A stretch of 64,000 nt of DNA from Gammaproteobacteria bacterium (GTDB lineage: Bacteria > Pseudomonadota > Gammaproteobacteria > Enterobacterales > Alteromonadaceae), in contig JAAEZG010000001.1 of NCBI GenBank assembly GCA_018222985.1, forward strand, positions 186,001 to 250,000, read 5' to 3'. The translations under genes were made by a program, and so were the position numbers. Under the pieces are notes generated by a model. It saw only the letters and a program-made list of their open reading frames with translations. It was not told the origin of the DNA and did not search any database. Of this stretch, positions 47,937 through 57,029 are shown piece after piece. Position 1 is the first letter of the stretch, and every line of letters starts with the position of its first letter.

Positions 47937-47985
47937 GGTGTCCCCCTTGTGGAATTATTATTGTTGTTGTTGTTCGCATTTAACC

Positions 47986-48014
47986 TAGCTTGCGCAGCTT
48001 AACTGCGCAAGCTA
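47986..48014 (-). repeat. Perfect 12-base-pair hairpin around the M14 gene stop codon
   Basis: TAGCTTGCGCAG / CTGCGCAAGCTA has a 5-base loop that contains most of the carboxypeptidase stop codon. No T run follows on the minus strand, so it is not a classical terminator. It lies between the carboxypeptidase and symporter genes. Confidence 0.75.
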
Positions 48015-49129
48015 TTTGCGATACCGTAAATTGCGCTTAGCACATCAGCGCCGAATTGTTGACTACGATTTGCCGACCAACCAAAGTCGACGTCTGGCAA
48101 GTTGGCATTATCTTTGAACGGCATTTCTAAAGTAAATGCTAAACAGTTAAAACGCTCGCTGACTGCGTTGCTTGCCACGGTTAAATTTGCCTCGCCAGGC
48201 TTATCAACCTCATAACCGTATTCCACCTGAAATTCTGGCGTAATTGACAATAAAATCTGTTTGAACTTTTCACCAACTTGGTGCATTTCATCATTGTAAC
48301 TAGGCACGCCCTCACAACCAGCTAAGAAATTGTAAGGCAAAGCTTCGTCACCGTGTACGTCAAGATAAAAGTCGACGCCAGTTTCTTGCATGGCATTCAG
48401 CACATAATATACTTCAGGGCTTTTTTCTAAGCTCGGTTCAGCCCACTCACGGTTTAGGTTTACCCCCACCGCGTTAGTACGCAAATGGCCACGCACACTG
48501 CCATCTGGGTTCATGTTTGGAACAACATAAAACACGTTATTTTCTAGCAGCTTGCGTGCTGTACCGTCTTCATCGTCAAGTAAGCGGCTAAGCATGCCTT
48601 CAATAAACCACTCGGCCATTGACTCGCCTGGGTGCTGACGCGCAGTAACCCAAATTTTGTTTTTCTGCTCATCCGGCTCGCCAATCACTAATAAGTTCAT
48701 GTCACGACCATCTAGGGTTGGCCCTAACAATACATGTTGGCATTCAATAGACTGCTGCGCCCATTGAATTAAGTCTTGATGGCGCTCATACGAGTACGGC
48801 GTGAAATAGGCGTAGTATACGCTTTCTTGGTCTGGAGAATGACGAATGATCAGCTCTTTGCCATTATATTCAGTCGGCACACGAAACCAGTTTTCGCGGT
48901 CATAAGAAGCAAGCGCTGAATAGTCTTTCCAGCCATCAGGATAGGCAGATTGGCCGGCATTAGTAATCTTCATAACGTGCTCAACACCCGGCTCGCCATA
49001 AAGCTTAAAATGAAACCACTGGTAAAAATCAGATTGGTTGTCGTTACGAATGGCCAATTGAATATTATCGGCATTATTGGCTTCAATGACTTCAATGTTA
49101 CCGCTGTCAAATTGGGCAGTAATAAACAT
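47999..49129 (-). CDS. M14 carboxypeptidase, cytosolic (CCP/AGBL-like) type
   Basis: The 376-residue zinc carboxypeptidase has an N-terminal beta-sandwich-like domain (about 1-115) and a C-terminal M14 domain. Zinc ligands are His166 and Glu169 in ARQHPGESMAEW and His259 in LDVHGDEA; the general-base Glu335 lies in AFTLEMPFKD, and NLNREW supplies a conserved Arg. The N-terminal domain and the missing signal peptide match the cytosolic carboxypeptidase class known for deglutamylation in eukaryotes. In bacteria the substrate is not settled. AAGGAG precedes the ATG. Confidence 0.92.
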   Translation of the reverse strand: MFITAQFDSGNIEVIEANNADNIQLAIRNDNQSDFYQWFHFKLYGEPGVEHVMKITNAGQSAYPDGWKDYSALASYDRENWFRVPTEYNGKELIIRHSPDQESVYYAYFTPYSYERHQDLIQWAQQSIECQHVLLGPTLDGRDMNLLVIGEPDEQKNKIWVTARQHPGESMAEWFIEGMLSRLLDDEDGTARKLLENNVFYVVPNMNPDGSVRGHLRTNAVGVNLNREWAEPSLEKSPEVYYVLNAMQETGVDFYLDVHGDEALPYNFLAGCEGVPSYNDEMHQVGEKFKQILLSITPEFQVEYGYEVDKPGEANLTVASNAVSERFNCLAFTLEMPFKDNANLPDVDFGWSANRSQQFGADVLSAIYGIANSLRS

Positions 49130-49176
49130 GAAAGCTCCTTGTTTTTATATATTTTTTATAGAATACGGGAAAAACA

Positions 49177-49198
49177 AAAGCGCCTAAGAAGGCGCTTT
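49177..49198 (-). terminator. Intrinsic terminator after gap
   Basis: The perfect 8-base-pair stem AAAGCGCC / GGCGCTTT has loop TAAGAA, followed on the minus strand by TTGTTTTT. It separates gap from the M14 gene. Confidence 0.85.
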
Positions 49199-49210
49199 GT
49201 TAATGCAGAA

Positions 49211-50656
49211 TTACTTCGGCAGATTCAATAACTGCTGCCCTGCCATTTGTTCAGCAACACGAATCACCTGGCAGCTATAACCAAATTCGTTGTCATACCA
49301 AACATAAAGCACAGCACGGTCTTCATCAACAATGGTTGCTTGCGAGTCAACAACGCCAGCATAACGAGAACCCACTAAGTCAGTTGAAACAATTTCAGTT
49401 GACGCAGTAAAATCGATTTGCGCTTGTAACTCAGAGTGCAAGGCACGATCTTTCAAGAAGTCATTTAAGCCTTCTTTGCTGGTTGTTTTGTTTAAGTTCA
49501 GGTTCATAATCGCCATAGAAACGTTTGGCGTCGGAACCCGAATCGCATTACCGGTAAGTTTACCCGCCAGCTCAGGAAGTGCTTTCGCCACAGCTTTTGC
49601 CGCACCTGTTGAGGTTAGTACCATGTTTAATGGCGCTGAACGGCCGCGACGCTCGGCTTTGTGATAGTTATCGATCAAGTTTTGATCGTTAGTGTACGAG
49701 TGCACGGTTTCAACGTGACCATTACGAATACCGAATTCGTCGTTAATCACTTTTAGTACCGGAGTAATAGCATTGGTGGTACAGCTGGCCGCACTCACAA
49801 TGAAGTCTTCCGGCAGAATATCTGTGTGGTTTACACCGTAAACGATATTCTTGATGTCGCCTTTTGACGGCGCAGTTAACAATACTTTTTTCACACCTTT
49901 CGATTTAAGGTGTAAACCTAAGCCCGCTTCGTCTTTCCAAATACCCGTGTTGTCGATAACAATCGCATCGTTAATGCCGTATTGCGTGTAATCAACTTGG
50001 TCTGGGCCATCTGAATAAATGACTTTAATGCTGGTCCCGTTGGCTTTAATTGCCGAATTCTCGTGGTCAATTGTAATTGAGCCATTAAACGGCCCATGAA
50101 TTGAGTCACGACGTAACAAACTTGCACGTTTTTCAAGGTCGCCATCGCGCCCGCCACGAACCACAATGGCACGCAAACGCATTTTGTTGTTGCTACCGTT
50201 ACGCTCAATCAGTAAACGTGCTAACAAGCGACCGATACGGCCAAAACCATAAAGTACGATGTCTTGCGGAGCAATTTCATCAGCTTTGTCGACGATATCA
50301 ACTAATTCACGCTGCAAGTAGGTTTCAATGCTGTCGCCTTTGCCCGCGTCTTTGTGCAAGTAATTAAATGCCAATTTGCCAAGGTCAACGCGTGCTGGCG
50401 CTAATTTCATTTTGCTCAGCGCTTCAATAAACGGGAAGCTTTCACGTAAACGTAATTTCACACCTTCATGGCGACGAATCAGGCGATGCGCCTTAATGAT
50501 GTTGATGGTATCGACATTCAACAGTGAGCGTCCATAAACCAAAATTTCTACACCATAGTTGCGATACAAACGACCAATAATTGGCTGCATCATTTCGGCG
50601 TATTCTTGGCGCTCCTGCCAACTCGCTAAGGTTATATCCTGTTGCTGATCACTCAT
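49211..50656 (-). CDS. gap: Glyceraldehyde-3-phosphate dehydrogenase with N-terminal extension
   Basis: The 481 residues are about 140 longer than ordinary GAPDH. The first 130 are a helical extension; the Rossmann motif GFGRIGR begins at 137, and the catalytic Cys292 sits in SAASCTTNAITPV. The NAD-binding and catalytic parts are complete. This long GAPDH type occurs in Vibrio and Alteromonadales. AAAGGTAACC precedes the ATG. It is divergent from pyruvate kinase, 144 bases away, so both glycolytic genes share an upstream region. Confidence 0.94.
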   Translation of the reverse strand: MSDQQQDITLASWQERQEYAEMMQPIIGRLYRNYGVEILVYGRSLLNVDTINIIKAHRLIRRHEGVKLRLRESFPFIEALSKMKLAPARVDLGKLAFNYLHKDAGKGDSIETYLQRELVDIVDKADEIAPQDIVLYGFGRIGRLLARLLIERNGSNNKMRLRAIVVRGGRDGDLEKRASLLRRDSIHGPFNGSITIDHENSAIKANGTSIKVIYSDGPDQVDYTQYGINDAIVIDNTGIWKDEAGLGLHLKSKGVKKVLLTAPSKGDIKNIVYGVNHTDILPEDFIVSAASCTTNAITPVLKVINDEFGIRNGHVETVHSYTNDQNLIDNYHKAERRGRSAPLNMVLTSTGAAKAVAKALPELAGKLTGNAIRVPTPNVSMAIMNLNLNKTTSKEGLNDFLKDRALHSELQAQIDFTASTEIVSTDLVGSRYAGVVDSQATIVDEDRAVLYVWYDNEFGYSCQVIRVAEQMAGQQLLNLPK

Positions 50657-50763
50657 GAGGTTACCTTTATGTTACGTAAATTTAACGGTTGCATGAAAAT
50701 TGGCGGGTATTGTACTTAATTACGCTGCCAAGCGCTAGATTGACTGTAACTGTGCTCTGTGCA

Positions 50764-50772
50764 TGGTATAAT
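50764..50772 (+). promoter_or_regulatory. Extended -10 promoter of pyruvate kinase
   Basis: TGG followed by TATAAT (50767-50772) is an extended -10 element, 28 bases before the ATG. TTGACT at 50750-50755 is not far enough upstream to serve as its -35. A GAGGAG ribosome site lies at 50788-50793. Confidence 0.55.
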
Positions 50773-50800
50773 TTGCGCAAATTAATCGAGGAGTAAGATC

Positions 50801-52237
50801 ATGTTACGGCGTACAAAAATAGTTACCACCCTTGGCCCTGCTACCGACGATCCGAAAGTGTTAGAGGCACTTATTCAAGCCGGCGCAAACGTGGTTCGTT
50901 TAAACTTTTCACATGGTACAGCCGATGATCACAAGCAACGTGCAACACAAGTGCGCGAAATCGCCGCTCGTTTAGGCATTCACGTAGCGGTACTTGGCGA
51001 CTTACAAGGTCCGAAAATTCGTATTGCGAAGTTTGAGAGCGGCGCTATTACCCTAGATATTGGCGACGTGTTTGTGCTTGATGCGCAGCTAGACAAAAAC
51101 GCCGGCAACCAACAACGGGTTGGTATTGACTATAAAGAGCTTCCTGAAGATGTGAGCGAAGGCGATATTTTGCTGCTTGACGATGGTCGTGTTCGGCTCA
51201 AGGTTGAAGACGTTTCAGGCGCACAAATAACCACCACGGTTACCGTGGGCGGCAAATTATCAAACAACAAGGGTATCAACCGTTTAGGCGGCGGCCTTTC
51301 TGCAGCTGCACTAACTGAAAAAGACTACCAAGACATCGTGACTGCCGCAGAAATTGGCGTCGATTATTTAGCCGTAAGCTTCCCTCGAAGCGGCACCGAT
51401 ATTCACGAAGCGCGACGTTTACTACGCGCTGCTGGTGGCCGCGGCTCGCTATGTGCGAAAATTGAGCGTGCGGAAGCCGTTGCTACCGATGCAGCACTTG
51501 ACGACATTATTCGTGCTTCCGATGCTGTCATGGTGGCCCGTGGTGATTTAGGTGTAGAAATTGGTGATGCGCAGCTAGTAGGTAAGCAAAAACGAATTAT
51601 TGAGCGTGCCCGTCAATGCAACAAAGTGGTGATCACGGCAACTCAAATGATGGAATCTATGATTGAAAGCCCAATGCCAACGCGCGCTGAGGTCATGGAC
51701 GTTGCAAACGCCGTGCTTGATGGCACCGATGCTGTAATGTTATCGGCAGAAACGGCTGCTGGTAAATACCCTGTGGCAACCGTAAAAGCCATGGCGGAAA
51801 TTTGTTTAGGTGCTGAAACGCACCCAAGCGTTACCATTGATAAACATGACCTTGATGAAACTTTCACGTCAATTCAAGAAGCAACGGCTATTACTGCTAT
51901 GTACGCAGCCACTCATTTGGCGGGCGTAAAAGCCATTATTGCACTCACCGAGTCGGGCTCTACGGCTAAGTTAATGTCGCGCATTAACACTATTTTGCCA
52001 ATTTTCTCATTATCTCGTCATGGTGAAAGCCGCGCGCGCTGTGCGCTTTACCGCGGTGTGTACCCTATTGCTTTTGACTCAACAAAAAGCGAGCCCCATC
52101 AGTTAGTGTTTGACGCTATTGAAGAGATTAAACTGCGTGGTCATGTGGTACCGGGTGACCTGGTTATTCTTACTCATGGCGATGTGATGGAAACCGTTGG
52201 CTCAACCAACACCTGCAAAATTATCGAAGTTAAATAA
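50801..52237 (+). CDS. pykA: Pyruvate kinase (PykA type)
   Basis: The enzyme converts phosphoenolpyruvate and ADP to pyruvate and ATP. The 478 residues show [13 protein letters not shown] at the start, [18 protein letters not shown], the active-site region [23 protein letters not shown], and [13 protein letters not shown]. Length fits PykA of gammaproteobacteria (480) better than PykF (470). It is the only gene on its strand here, divergent from gap. Confidence 0.95.
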   Translation: MLRRTKIVTTLGPATDDPKVLEALIQAGANVVRLNFSHGTADDHKQRATQVREIAARLGIHVAVLGDLQGPKIRIAKFESGAITLDIGDVFVLDAQLDKNAGNQQRVGIDYKELPEDVSEGDILLLDDGRVRLKVEDVSGAQITTTVTVGGKLSNNKGINRLGGGLSAAALTEKDYQDIVTAAEIGVDYLAVSFPRSGTDIHEARRLLRAAGGRGSLCAKIERAEAVATDAALDDIIRASDAVMVARGDLGVEIGDAQLVGKQKRIIERARQCNKVVITATQMMESMIESPMPTRAEVMDVANAVLDGTDAVMLSAETAAGKYPVATVKAMAEICLGAETHPSVTIDKHDLDETFTSIQEATAITAMYAATHLAGVKAIIALTESGSTAKLMSRINTILPIFSLSRHGESRARCALYRGVYPIAFDSTKSEPHQLVFDAIEEIKLRGHVVPGDLVILTHGDVMETVGSTNTCKIIEVK

Positions 52238-52258
52238 GAAGTAAAAGAAAGTTACACA

Positions 52259-52280
52259 CGGGCTTACTTAGTTAAGCCCG
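52259..52280. terminator. Hairpin between pykA and the DUF6279 gene
   Basis: The perfect stem CGGGCTTA / TAAGCCCG with a 6-base loop overlaps the stop codon of the minus-strand gene. No T run follows, so it may act as a weak terminator or as a stabilising hairpin for either convergent transcript. Confidence 0.45.
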
Positions 52281-53134
52281 CGTTCTTCAAAGTGCACAGC
52301 CAATTCATTGCAGTCTTCAATATATTCATCAAGCTTAGCAACCACACGCTGCCGTTGTTTCGAATTAAGCGATAAATATAGCTTGTAAAACATACTCATC
52401 GTTAATTCGCGGTTATGGCGAACACGCTCGGTTAATTCTGGTGAATATAAGTTATTGGATTCATACAACAGTTGATTTAATTGTTGCGGAAATTCGTGCA
52501 GGTTACGGCGTTGTTGTAATGCGGCGATAAAAGCTTTATGCCATTGTTCGGTGTAAGCAAGCCAAAGTTCGCTAGTGGGTAATCGTTCTTCATACCATGT
52601 TTTTAAGAGCCGATCTTGTAACGGCGTTGCCCGTCGTAGCCAGGTTTGCGCGTTGCTTCGAGAGCGCTTCAATATCTTAGCCTGACGCTCTTCGCTAGAC
52701 AGCTCACCAAACTCTTCTTGTTCTTCAGCCAGCCGCCTTGCCAATTCGGCTTCAATTTGTGCAACTTGCGCGTCTGACAAGTTCGGTAATAAGGTTAATG
52801 CATAGGGCTTGATGCCGTTCAACATGCGCTGCCACGCCACAACAGCAATGTCATAGGTGGCGCTAATATCTTCTTCGGTGAGTGTTTCGGTGGCGATTTT
52901 ATCACGTAGAATTTGAAGCTGTTCGGCGTAAAAAGGAAGTTCCTTGGTTGCATGCCAGTGGTGTAATTCAGTAATTGCGATATCGACCTGCTGGCGTTGA
53001 CTCTCATTGAGCTCAACAAACTCGTCAAGCTCCCACTCCACGAACGTATCCGCAAAACGATAGCCGATCTGGGTTGAACAAGCTGTCGCTAGTAGCATAG
53101 CCCCAACAACGATTAGCATCCTGGCAAAGCGCAT
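52268..53134 (-). CDS. DUF6279 family lipoprotein
   Basis: The 288 residues have a type II signal peptide with lipobox ATACS (MLLATACST) and an alpha-helical mature part rich in Glu, Gln and Leu with the DUF6279 pattern FVELNESQRQQVDIAITELHHWHATKELPFYAEQL. It is predicted to be anchored in the outer or inner membrane by lipid. Function unknown. It follows the response regulator gene by 24 bases and may share its transcript. Confidence 0.88.
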   Translation of the reverse strand: MRFARMLIVVGAMLLATACSTQIGYRFADTFVEWELDEFVELNESQRQQVDIAITELHHWHATKELPFYAEQLQILRDKIATETLTEEDISATYDIAVVAWQRMLNGIKPYALTLLPNLSDAQVAQIEAELARRLAEEQEEFGELSSEERQAKILKRSRSNAQTWLRRATPLQDRLLKTWYEERLPTSELWLAYTEQWHKAFIAALQQRRNLHEFPQQLNQLLYESNNLYSPELTERVRHNRELTMSMFYKLYLSLNSKQRQRVVAKLDEYIEDCNELAVHFEERGLN

Positions 53135-53158
53135 AACCTTCCTTCCTCATCATTCGAA

Positions 53159-53986
53159 CTACGAATTTAGAATAAGTTTCTTGATGCGATCTTTGTAACT
53201 GCGACTAACTTTTAGTTCCTTACCATTACGCAAAATCAAATGATATTCACCATTTTGTCGGCTACAAAGCTTCTCGACATGTTCCATGTTAACAATGGCA
53301 GAACGATGAATACGTTGAAAACGTTGCGGGTTCAGCTCTTCTTCGAGTTCTTTCATAGTGCGGCGTAGAATGTGAGTTTCATTGCTTGCGTGAATACACA
53401 TGTAGTCGCCCGCTGCGTCCACCCATTCAATAGAATTAATGGCTACCCGAGTAATTTCACCACTTTCTTTTATCGCGATATGTTCAGGGTAACGCGCCAC
53501 GCCAACTTCTTCGCCGCTTGCTAAACGCTTCAAAATTGCTTCGCAGTCTTCACCGGTCGCATCAGCTAACAAGTTTAAAATACGCTGTTGCTGAACTTTC
53601 TGTTCACGTGCGGCTAAACTTTTTTCAATGCGCTGAATACTTTGCGCCAAGCGCTCGTGATCAACCGGCTTCAAAAGATAGTCAATTGCGCGCACTTCAA
53701 AGGCTTTAATGGCGTATTGGTCATATGCAGTCACAAAAACAATTAATGGCATTTTATAACCGTGTGACTGTACTTCACGCAAAAGCTCGAACCCGTTCAT
53801 GCCCGGCATTTGAATATCGAGAAACACTAAGTCTGGCTTTTCATGACCAATTAACTCAAGCGCTTGTCGTGCGCTTTGGCACTCTTGTAGCACTTCAATT
53901 TGCGCAAAATCTTGTAGGCGAACGACTAAACCGCGTCGAGCAAGTGACTCGTCATCGACAACTAAGGTTCGAATTTTCTGGCTCAT
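53159..53986 (-). CDS. LytTR-family response regulator
   Basis: The 275-residue regulator has an N-terminal receiver domain with phospho-acceptor Asp57 in LVFLDIQMPG and Lys in LLKPVD, a coiled linker (about 125-155), and a C-terminal LytTR DNA-binding domain ending FQRIHRSAIVNMEHVEKL. It starts 2 bases after the kinase stop. Such pairs usually control transport or peptidoglycan-related genes; the target is not seen here. Confidence 0.93.
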   Translation of the reverse strand: MSQKIRTLVVDDESLARRGLVVRLQDFAQIEVLQECQSARQALELIGHEKPDLVFLDIQMPGMNGFELLREVQSHGYKMPLIVFVTAYDQYAIKAFEVRAIDYLLKPVDHERLAQSIQRIEKSLAAREQKVQQQRILNLLADATGEDCEAILKRLASGEEVGVARYPEHIAIKESGEITRVAINSIEWVDAAGDYMCIHASNETHILRRTMKELEEELNPQRFQRIHRSAIVNMEHVEKLCSRQNGEYHLILRNGKELKVSRSYKDRIKKLILNS

Positions 53987-53988
53987 GT

Positions 53989-55107
53989 TTATTCAACCTG
54001 CTCTAACGGAATGCGAATTTCAATGCGTAATCCACGCGGCTCGTTGTCTGTTAATGTAAAGGAGTAGTTCTTTCCATACAAGGCCTGTAAACGTTCTCGT
54101 GTATTGACCAAGCCAACACCACCTTGGGTAGAGAGCGTATCGAGTGGTTTAGAACAGCCCGGACCGTTATCAGACACCTGAATAACAAGATCTTCCCCTA
54201 GCCGACGTGCGGAAATGACAATTTCACCGCCCTCTTCTAATTTTGCAATGGCATACTTAATTGAGTTTTCAATTAACGGTTGCAGGAACAAGCTTGGTAC
54301 CAACGCTTGTTTCACCTCATCGGCAACATCAATAGTTACTTTTAGGCGTTCGTCAAAACGAACTTTCTCAATGTCTAAATACAGTGACAAAGCTTCTAAT
54401 TCGCGTTCTAAAGGTATTTTCTTAATAGGTTCGTTATCTAAGCTGAAACGAAGAAATAAGCTCAGCTTCGACATCATACGATTCGCTAAGTCGTTTTCTT
54501 TCACCAAAATTAAAGTTGAAATAGCGTTTAGGGTATTAAACAAAAAATGCGGATTTAGCTGATAACGCAGCATTTTTAACTGCGCTTGATGTGCCATTGA
54601 AGTGGCCATAAGAGCTTTTTGCTTTTCATCTTGCAGCATTTGATAGTATTTAATACCGAAATATAAGCCGCTCCAACTGAGCAATATATAAAACTTAGCA
54701 ATGGTATTTTTAAAGTAAAACCAGTGGCTGTCAGGGCTAAAGCCAAACTTATAAATTTCCCAATAGGTCGCGTTATCAACCACAGCCCACAATGCAGCGG
54801 CAATATAGCTTGCTGCTAACACCACAATAATTAATAGCCAGGGGCTCGCATCCCAAATTCGACGATATAAATAGCGCAATGGCACTGTTAATAAAAAGCC
54901 CGCATATGCACCTAATAGCAAAATCAATGCATAAATATCACGCATTTCATGCATTAAAGAGCCAATATAGTGCACTAAGGCATAACCACTCCAGCCGGCT
55001 ACCTGCAGCACCCAGAAAAAGCGGTTGCGGTCGTCAAGCAGCCCCTGCCAGTGTGACAACCATTTTTTGCGCCAAGATGTTTGCATAAACCGCAAATAGC
55101 CTCTCAT
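53989..55107 (-). CDS. LytS-like (YehU-type) sensor histidine kinase
   Basis: About 372 residues. Five or six membrane helices occupy about 25-165, then a His_kinase domain with the phospho-His in LRYQLNPHFLFNTLNAIST, followed by an ATPase domain with LFLQPLIENSIKYA, QVSDNGPGC and GVGLVNTRERLQALYG. The pair with the LytTR regulator is typical of this kinase type. The ATG at 55107 is tentative; an in-frame start at 55176 would add 23 residues, and no strong ribosome site is seen at either. Confidence 0.92.
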   Translation of the reverse strand: MRGYLRFMQTSWRKKWLSHWQGLLDDRNRFFWVLQVAGWSGYALVHYIGSLMHEMRDIYALILLLGAYAGFLLTVPLRYLYRRIWDASPWLLIIVVLAASYIAAALWAVVDNATYWEIYKFGFSPDSHWFYFKNTIAKFYILLSWSGLYFGIKYYQMLQDEKQKALMATSMAHQAQLKMLRYQLNPHFLFNTLNAISTLILVKENDLANRMMSKLSLFLRFSLDNEPIKKIPLERELEALSLYLDIEKVRFDERLKVTIDVADEVKQALVPSLFLQPLIENSIKYAIAKLEEGGEIVISARRLGEDLVIQVSDNGPGCSKPLDTLSTQGGVGLVNTRERLQALYGKNYSFTLTDNEPRGLRIEIRIPLEQVE

Positions 55108-55247
55108 AAAACCAAGTAATTGTTCTTCATTATACCGATAACTGCACACTAAATAACACGCTTCATCGCAATGCAAGCGCTATATAGCGCGCTGAACTCA
55201 TGGTAAGCTATTTTTCAAACGCTAACGATGAAGTCACGGGGTTGTCT

Positions 55248-57029
55248 ATGTTGCATTATCAAGTTCAGGTACATGATGCCAATGCACATGTTTTCGCTGT
55301 AATCATTGAAATACCTGTTACGCAGGCCGATCAAGAGCTCACACTAAGCCTTCCCGCCTGGATTCCCGGTAGTTACATGATTCGTGACTTTGCGAAAAAT
55401 ATCACCGCATTACGTGCAACAATGAACGGTGTTGCGGTAGCCATACAACATCACGACAAACAAACTTGGACGCTCACCGCTCCTCGTGTTGGCATGCTGA
55501 TAGTCAGCTATGAAGTGTATGCGTTTGATTTAAGTGTGCGAAGCGCATATTTGGATCAATTCTGGGGCTTCTTTAATCACTCAAGTTTATGCCTACAAGT
55601 GAAAGAACTCGCGCAAGAGGCCTGTCGAGTCAGCATTGAAGGCCATGACCAATGGCGTATTGCCACCGGCATGAAACGCGTCAGCGGTAAGCATTTTGGC
55701 CCCGGTGAGTTTATTGCTGATAGCTATGAAGCGCTGATTGATTACCCAGTTTTAATGGGCATGCTTGATATTCACGAGTTTATCGCTGGTGGTGTTAAGC
55801 ATGCATTAGTGTTCGCGGGCCGGCATTACGGTGACGTTGACAGAATTTGTAGCGATTTAGCGGCTATTTGCGAGCACCAAATTGAAATGTTTGGTCAGCA
55901 ACCGCCGTTTTCCGAATACCTCTTTCTTACCATGGTTGTCGGCAAGGGCTTTGGCGGCCTTGAGCACAGAAACTCAACCGCACTGGTGTGCAGTCGTAAA
56001 GACCTGATATTGCCCGGCAAGCGCGTGATTGATAATGATTACCGTACGTTTTTAAGCTTGTGTAGCCATGAGTATTTTCACAGTTGGAACATAAAAACCT
56101 TAAAACCTAAAACTTTTATTCCATACCGTTTAAATCAAGAGCATTACACCGAGCAACTGTGGTTTTATGAAGGCGTAACCTCGTATTTCGACGACTATGT
56201 GTTGCATCAAACGGGTCTAATTGATGCCAACGCTTACTTGGCCTTAATTGGTGAAACTATGGCGCGAGTGCAACGCGGCGTCGGTACCGATAGACAGACC
56301 GTTACCGAATCAAGCTTTCACGCCTGGACAAAGTTCTACAAACAAGACGAAAACTCACCGAATACCATTGTTAGTTACTATGCAAAAGGTGCACTCATCG
56401 CGTTATGTTTAGACTTAACTTTGCGTTTGCGCTCAGCGCATCAAGTAACGCTTGCCCAACTCATGCATGATTTGTGGATGCGTTATGGTAAAACCTTGGA
56501 AGGTACCGATGATGACACCGTGATTCATTTTGCGCGCGACACCTACCAAATAGATTTGGCGCCATTTTTACATCAGGCACTCTATACCACAGCGCCATTG
56601 CCAATAGCGGAGCTATTGCAGCAGTTTGGGGTGAGCATTAAGCGAGAAGCCGCAAGTGATGACAACAGTTTTGGTGGCAAAGCCGCACCGAATAAGTTAC
56701 CCGTTGCGCTGGGCGCGAAATACAAAGCAAGCGCGCAAGGCCTTGACCTGCAAGTGGTGTATGCGGATGAAGCGGCTCAACTAGCGGGTTTGAGCGCTAC
56801 AGACCGCATTATTGCCATTGACCATTTACAGGTTACCGACACCAACGTGCGTGAAATTTTTGAGCGATACCACCCTGGCGATACGGTGACCATACATGCG
56901 TTTCGCCGTGATGAATTGTTAACGCTAACGCTCAACTGGCAAGCGCCTAAATTAAACAATCATATTTTAAGCGTTAGCGATCCGCAGCTGGCACAGGGTT
57001 GGTTGCAGCTGGCGAAAAAAACTCAATAG
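55248..57029 (+). CDS. M61 family metallopeptidase with PDZ domain
   Basis: The 593-residue enzyme has an N-terminal beta-rich domain (about 1-170), the M61 thermolysin-like domain with zinc motif HEYFH in LCSHEYFHSWNIKTLKP, and the conserved GKGFGGLEHRNS. A C-terminal PDZ domain (about 490-560) follows (VVYADEAAQLAGLSATDRIIAIDHL). M61 peptidases remove N-terminal Gly or Ala from peptides. No signal peptide. GGGG precedes the ATG at 55248; earlier in-frame codons lack this. Its 3' end overlaps the convergent M23 gene by 56 bases. Confidence 0.93.
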   Translation: MLHYQVQVHDANAHVFAVIIEIPVTQADQELTLSLPAWIPGSYMIRDFAKNITALRATMNGVAVAIQHHDKQTWTLTAPRVGMLIVSYEVYAFDLSVRSAYLDQFWGFFNHSSLCLQVKELAQEACRVSIEGHDQWRIATGMKRVSGKHFGPGEFIADSYEALIDYPVLMGMLDIHEFIAGGVKHALVFAGRHYGDVDRICSDLAAICEHQIEMFGQQPPFSEYLFLTMVVGKGFGGLEHRNSTALVCSRKDLILPGKRVIDNDYRTFLSLCSHEYFHSWNIKTLKPKTFIPYRLNQEHYTEQLWFYEGVTSYFDDYVLHQTGLIDANAYLALIGETMARVQRGVGTDRQTVTESSFHAWTKFYKQDENSPNTIVSYYAKGALIALCLDLTLRLRSAHQVTLAQLMHDLWMRYGKTLEGTDDDTVIHFARDTYQIDLAPFLHQALYTTAPLPIAELLQQFGVSIKREAASDDNSFGGKAAPNKLPVALGAKYKASAQGLDLQVVYADEAAQLAGLSATDRIIAIDHLQVTDTNVREIFERYHPGDTVTIHAFRRDELLTLTLNWQAPKLNNHILSVSDPQLAQGWLQLAKKTQ

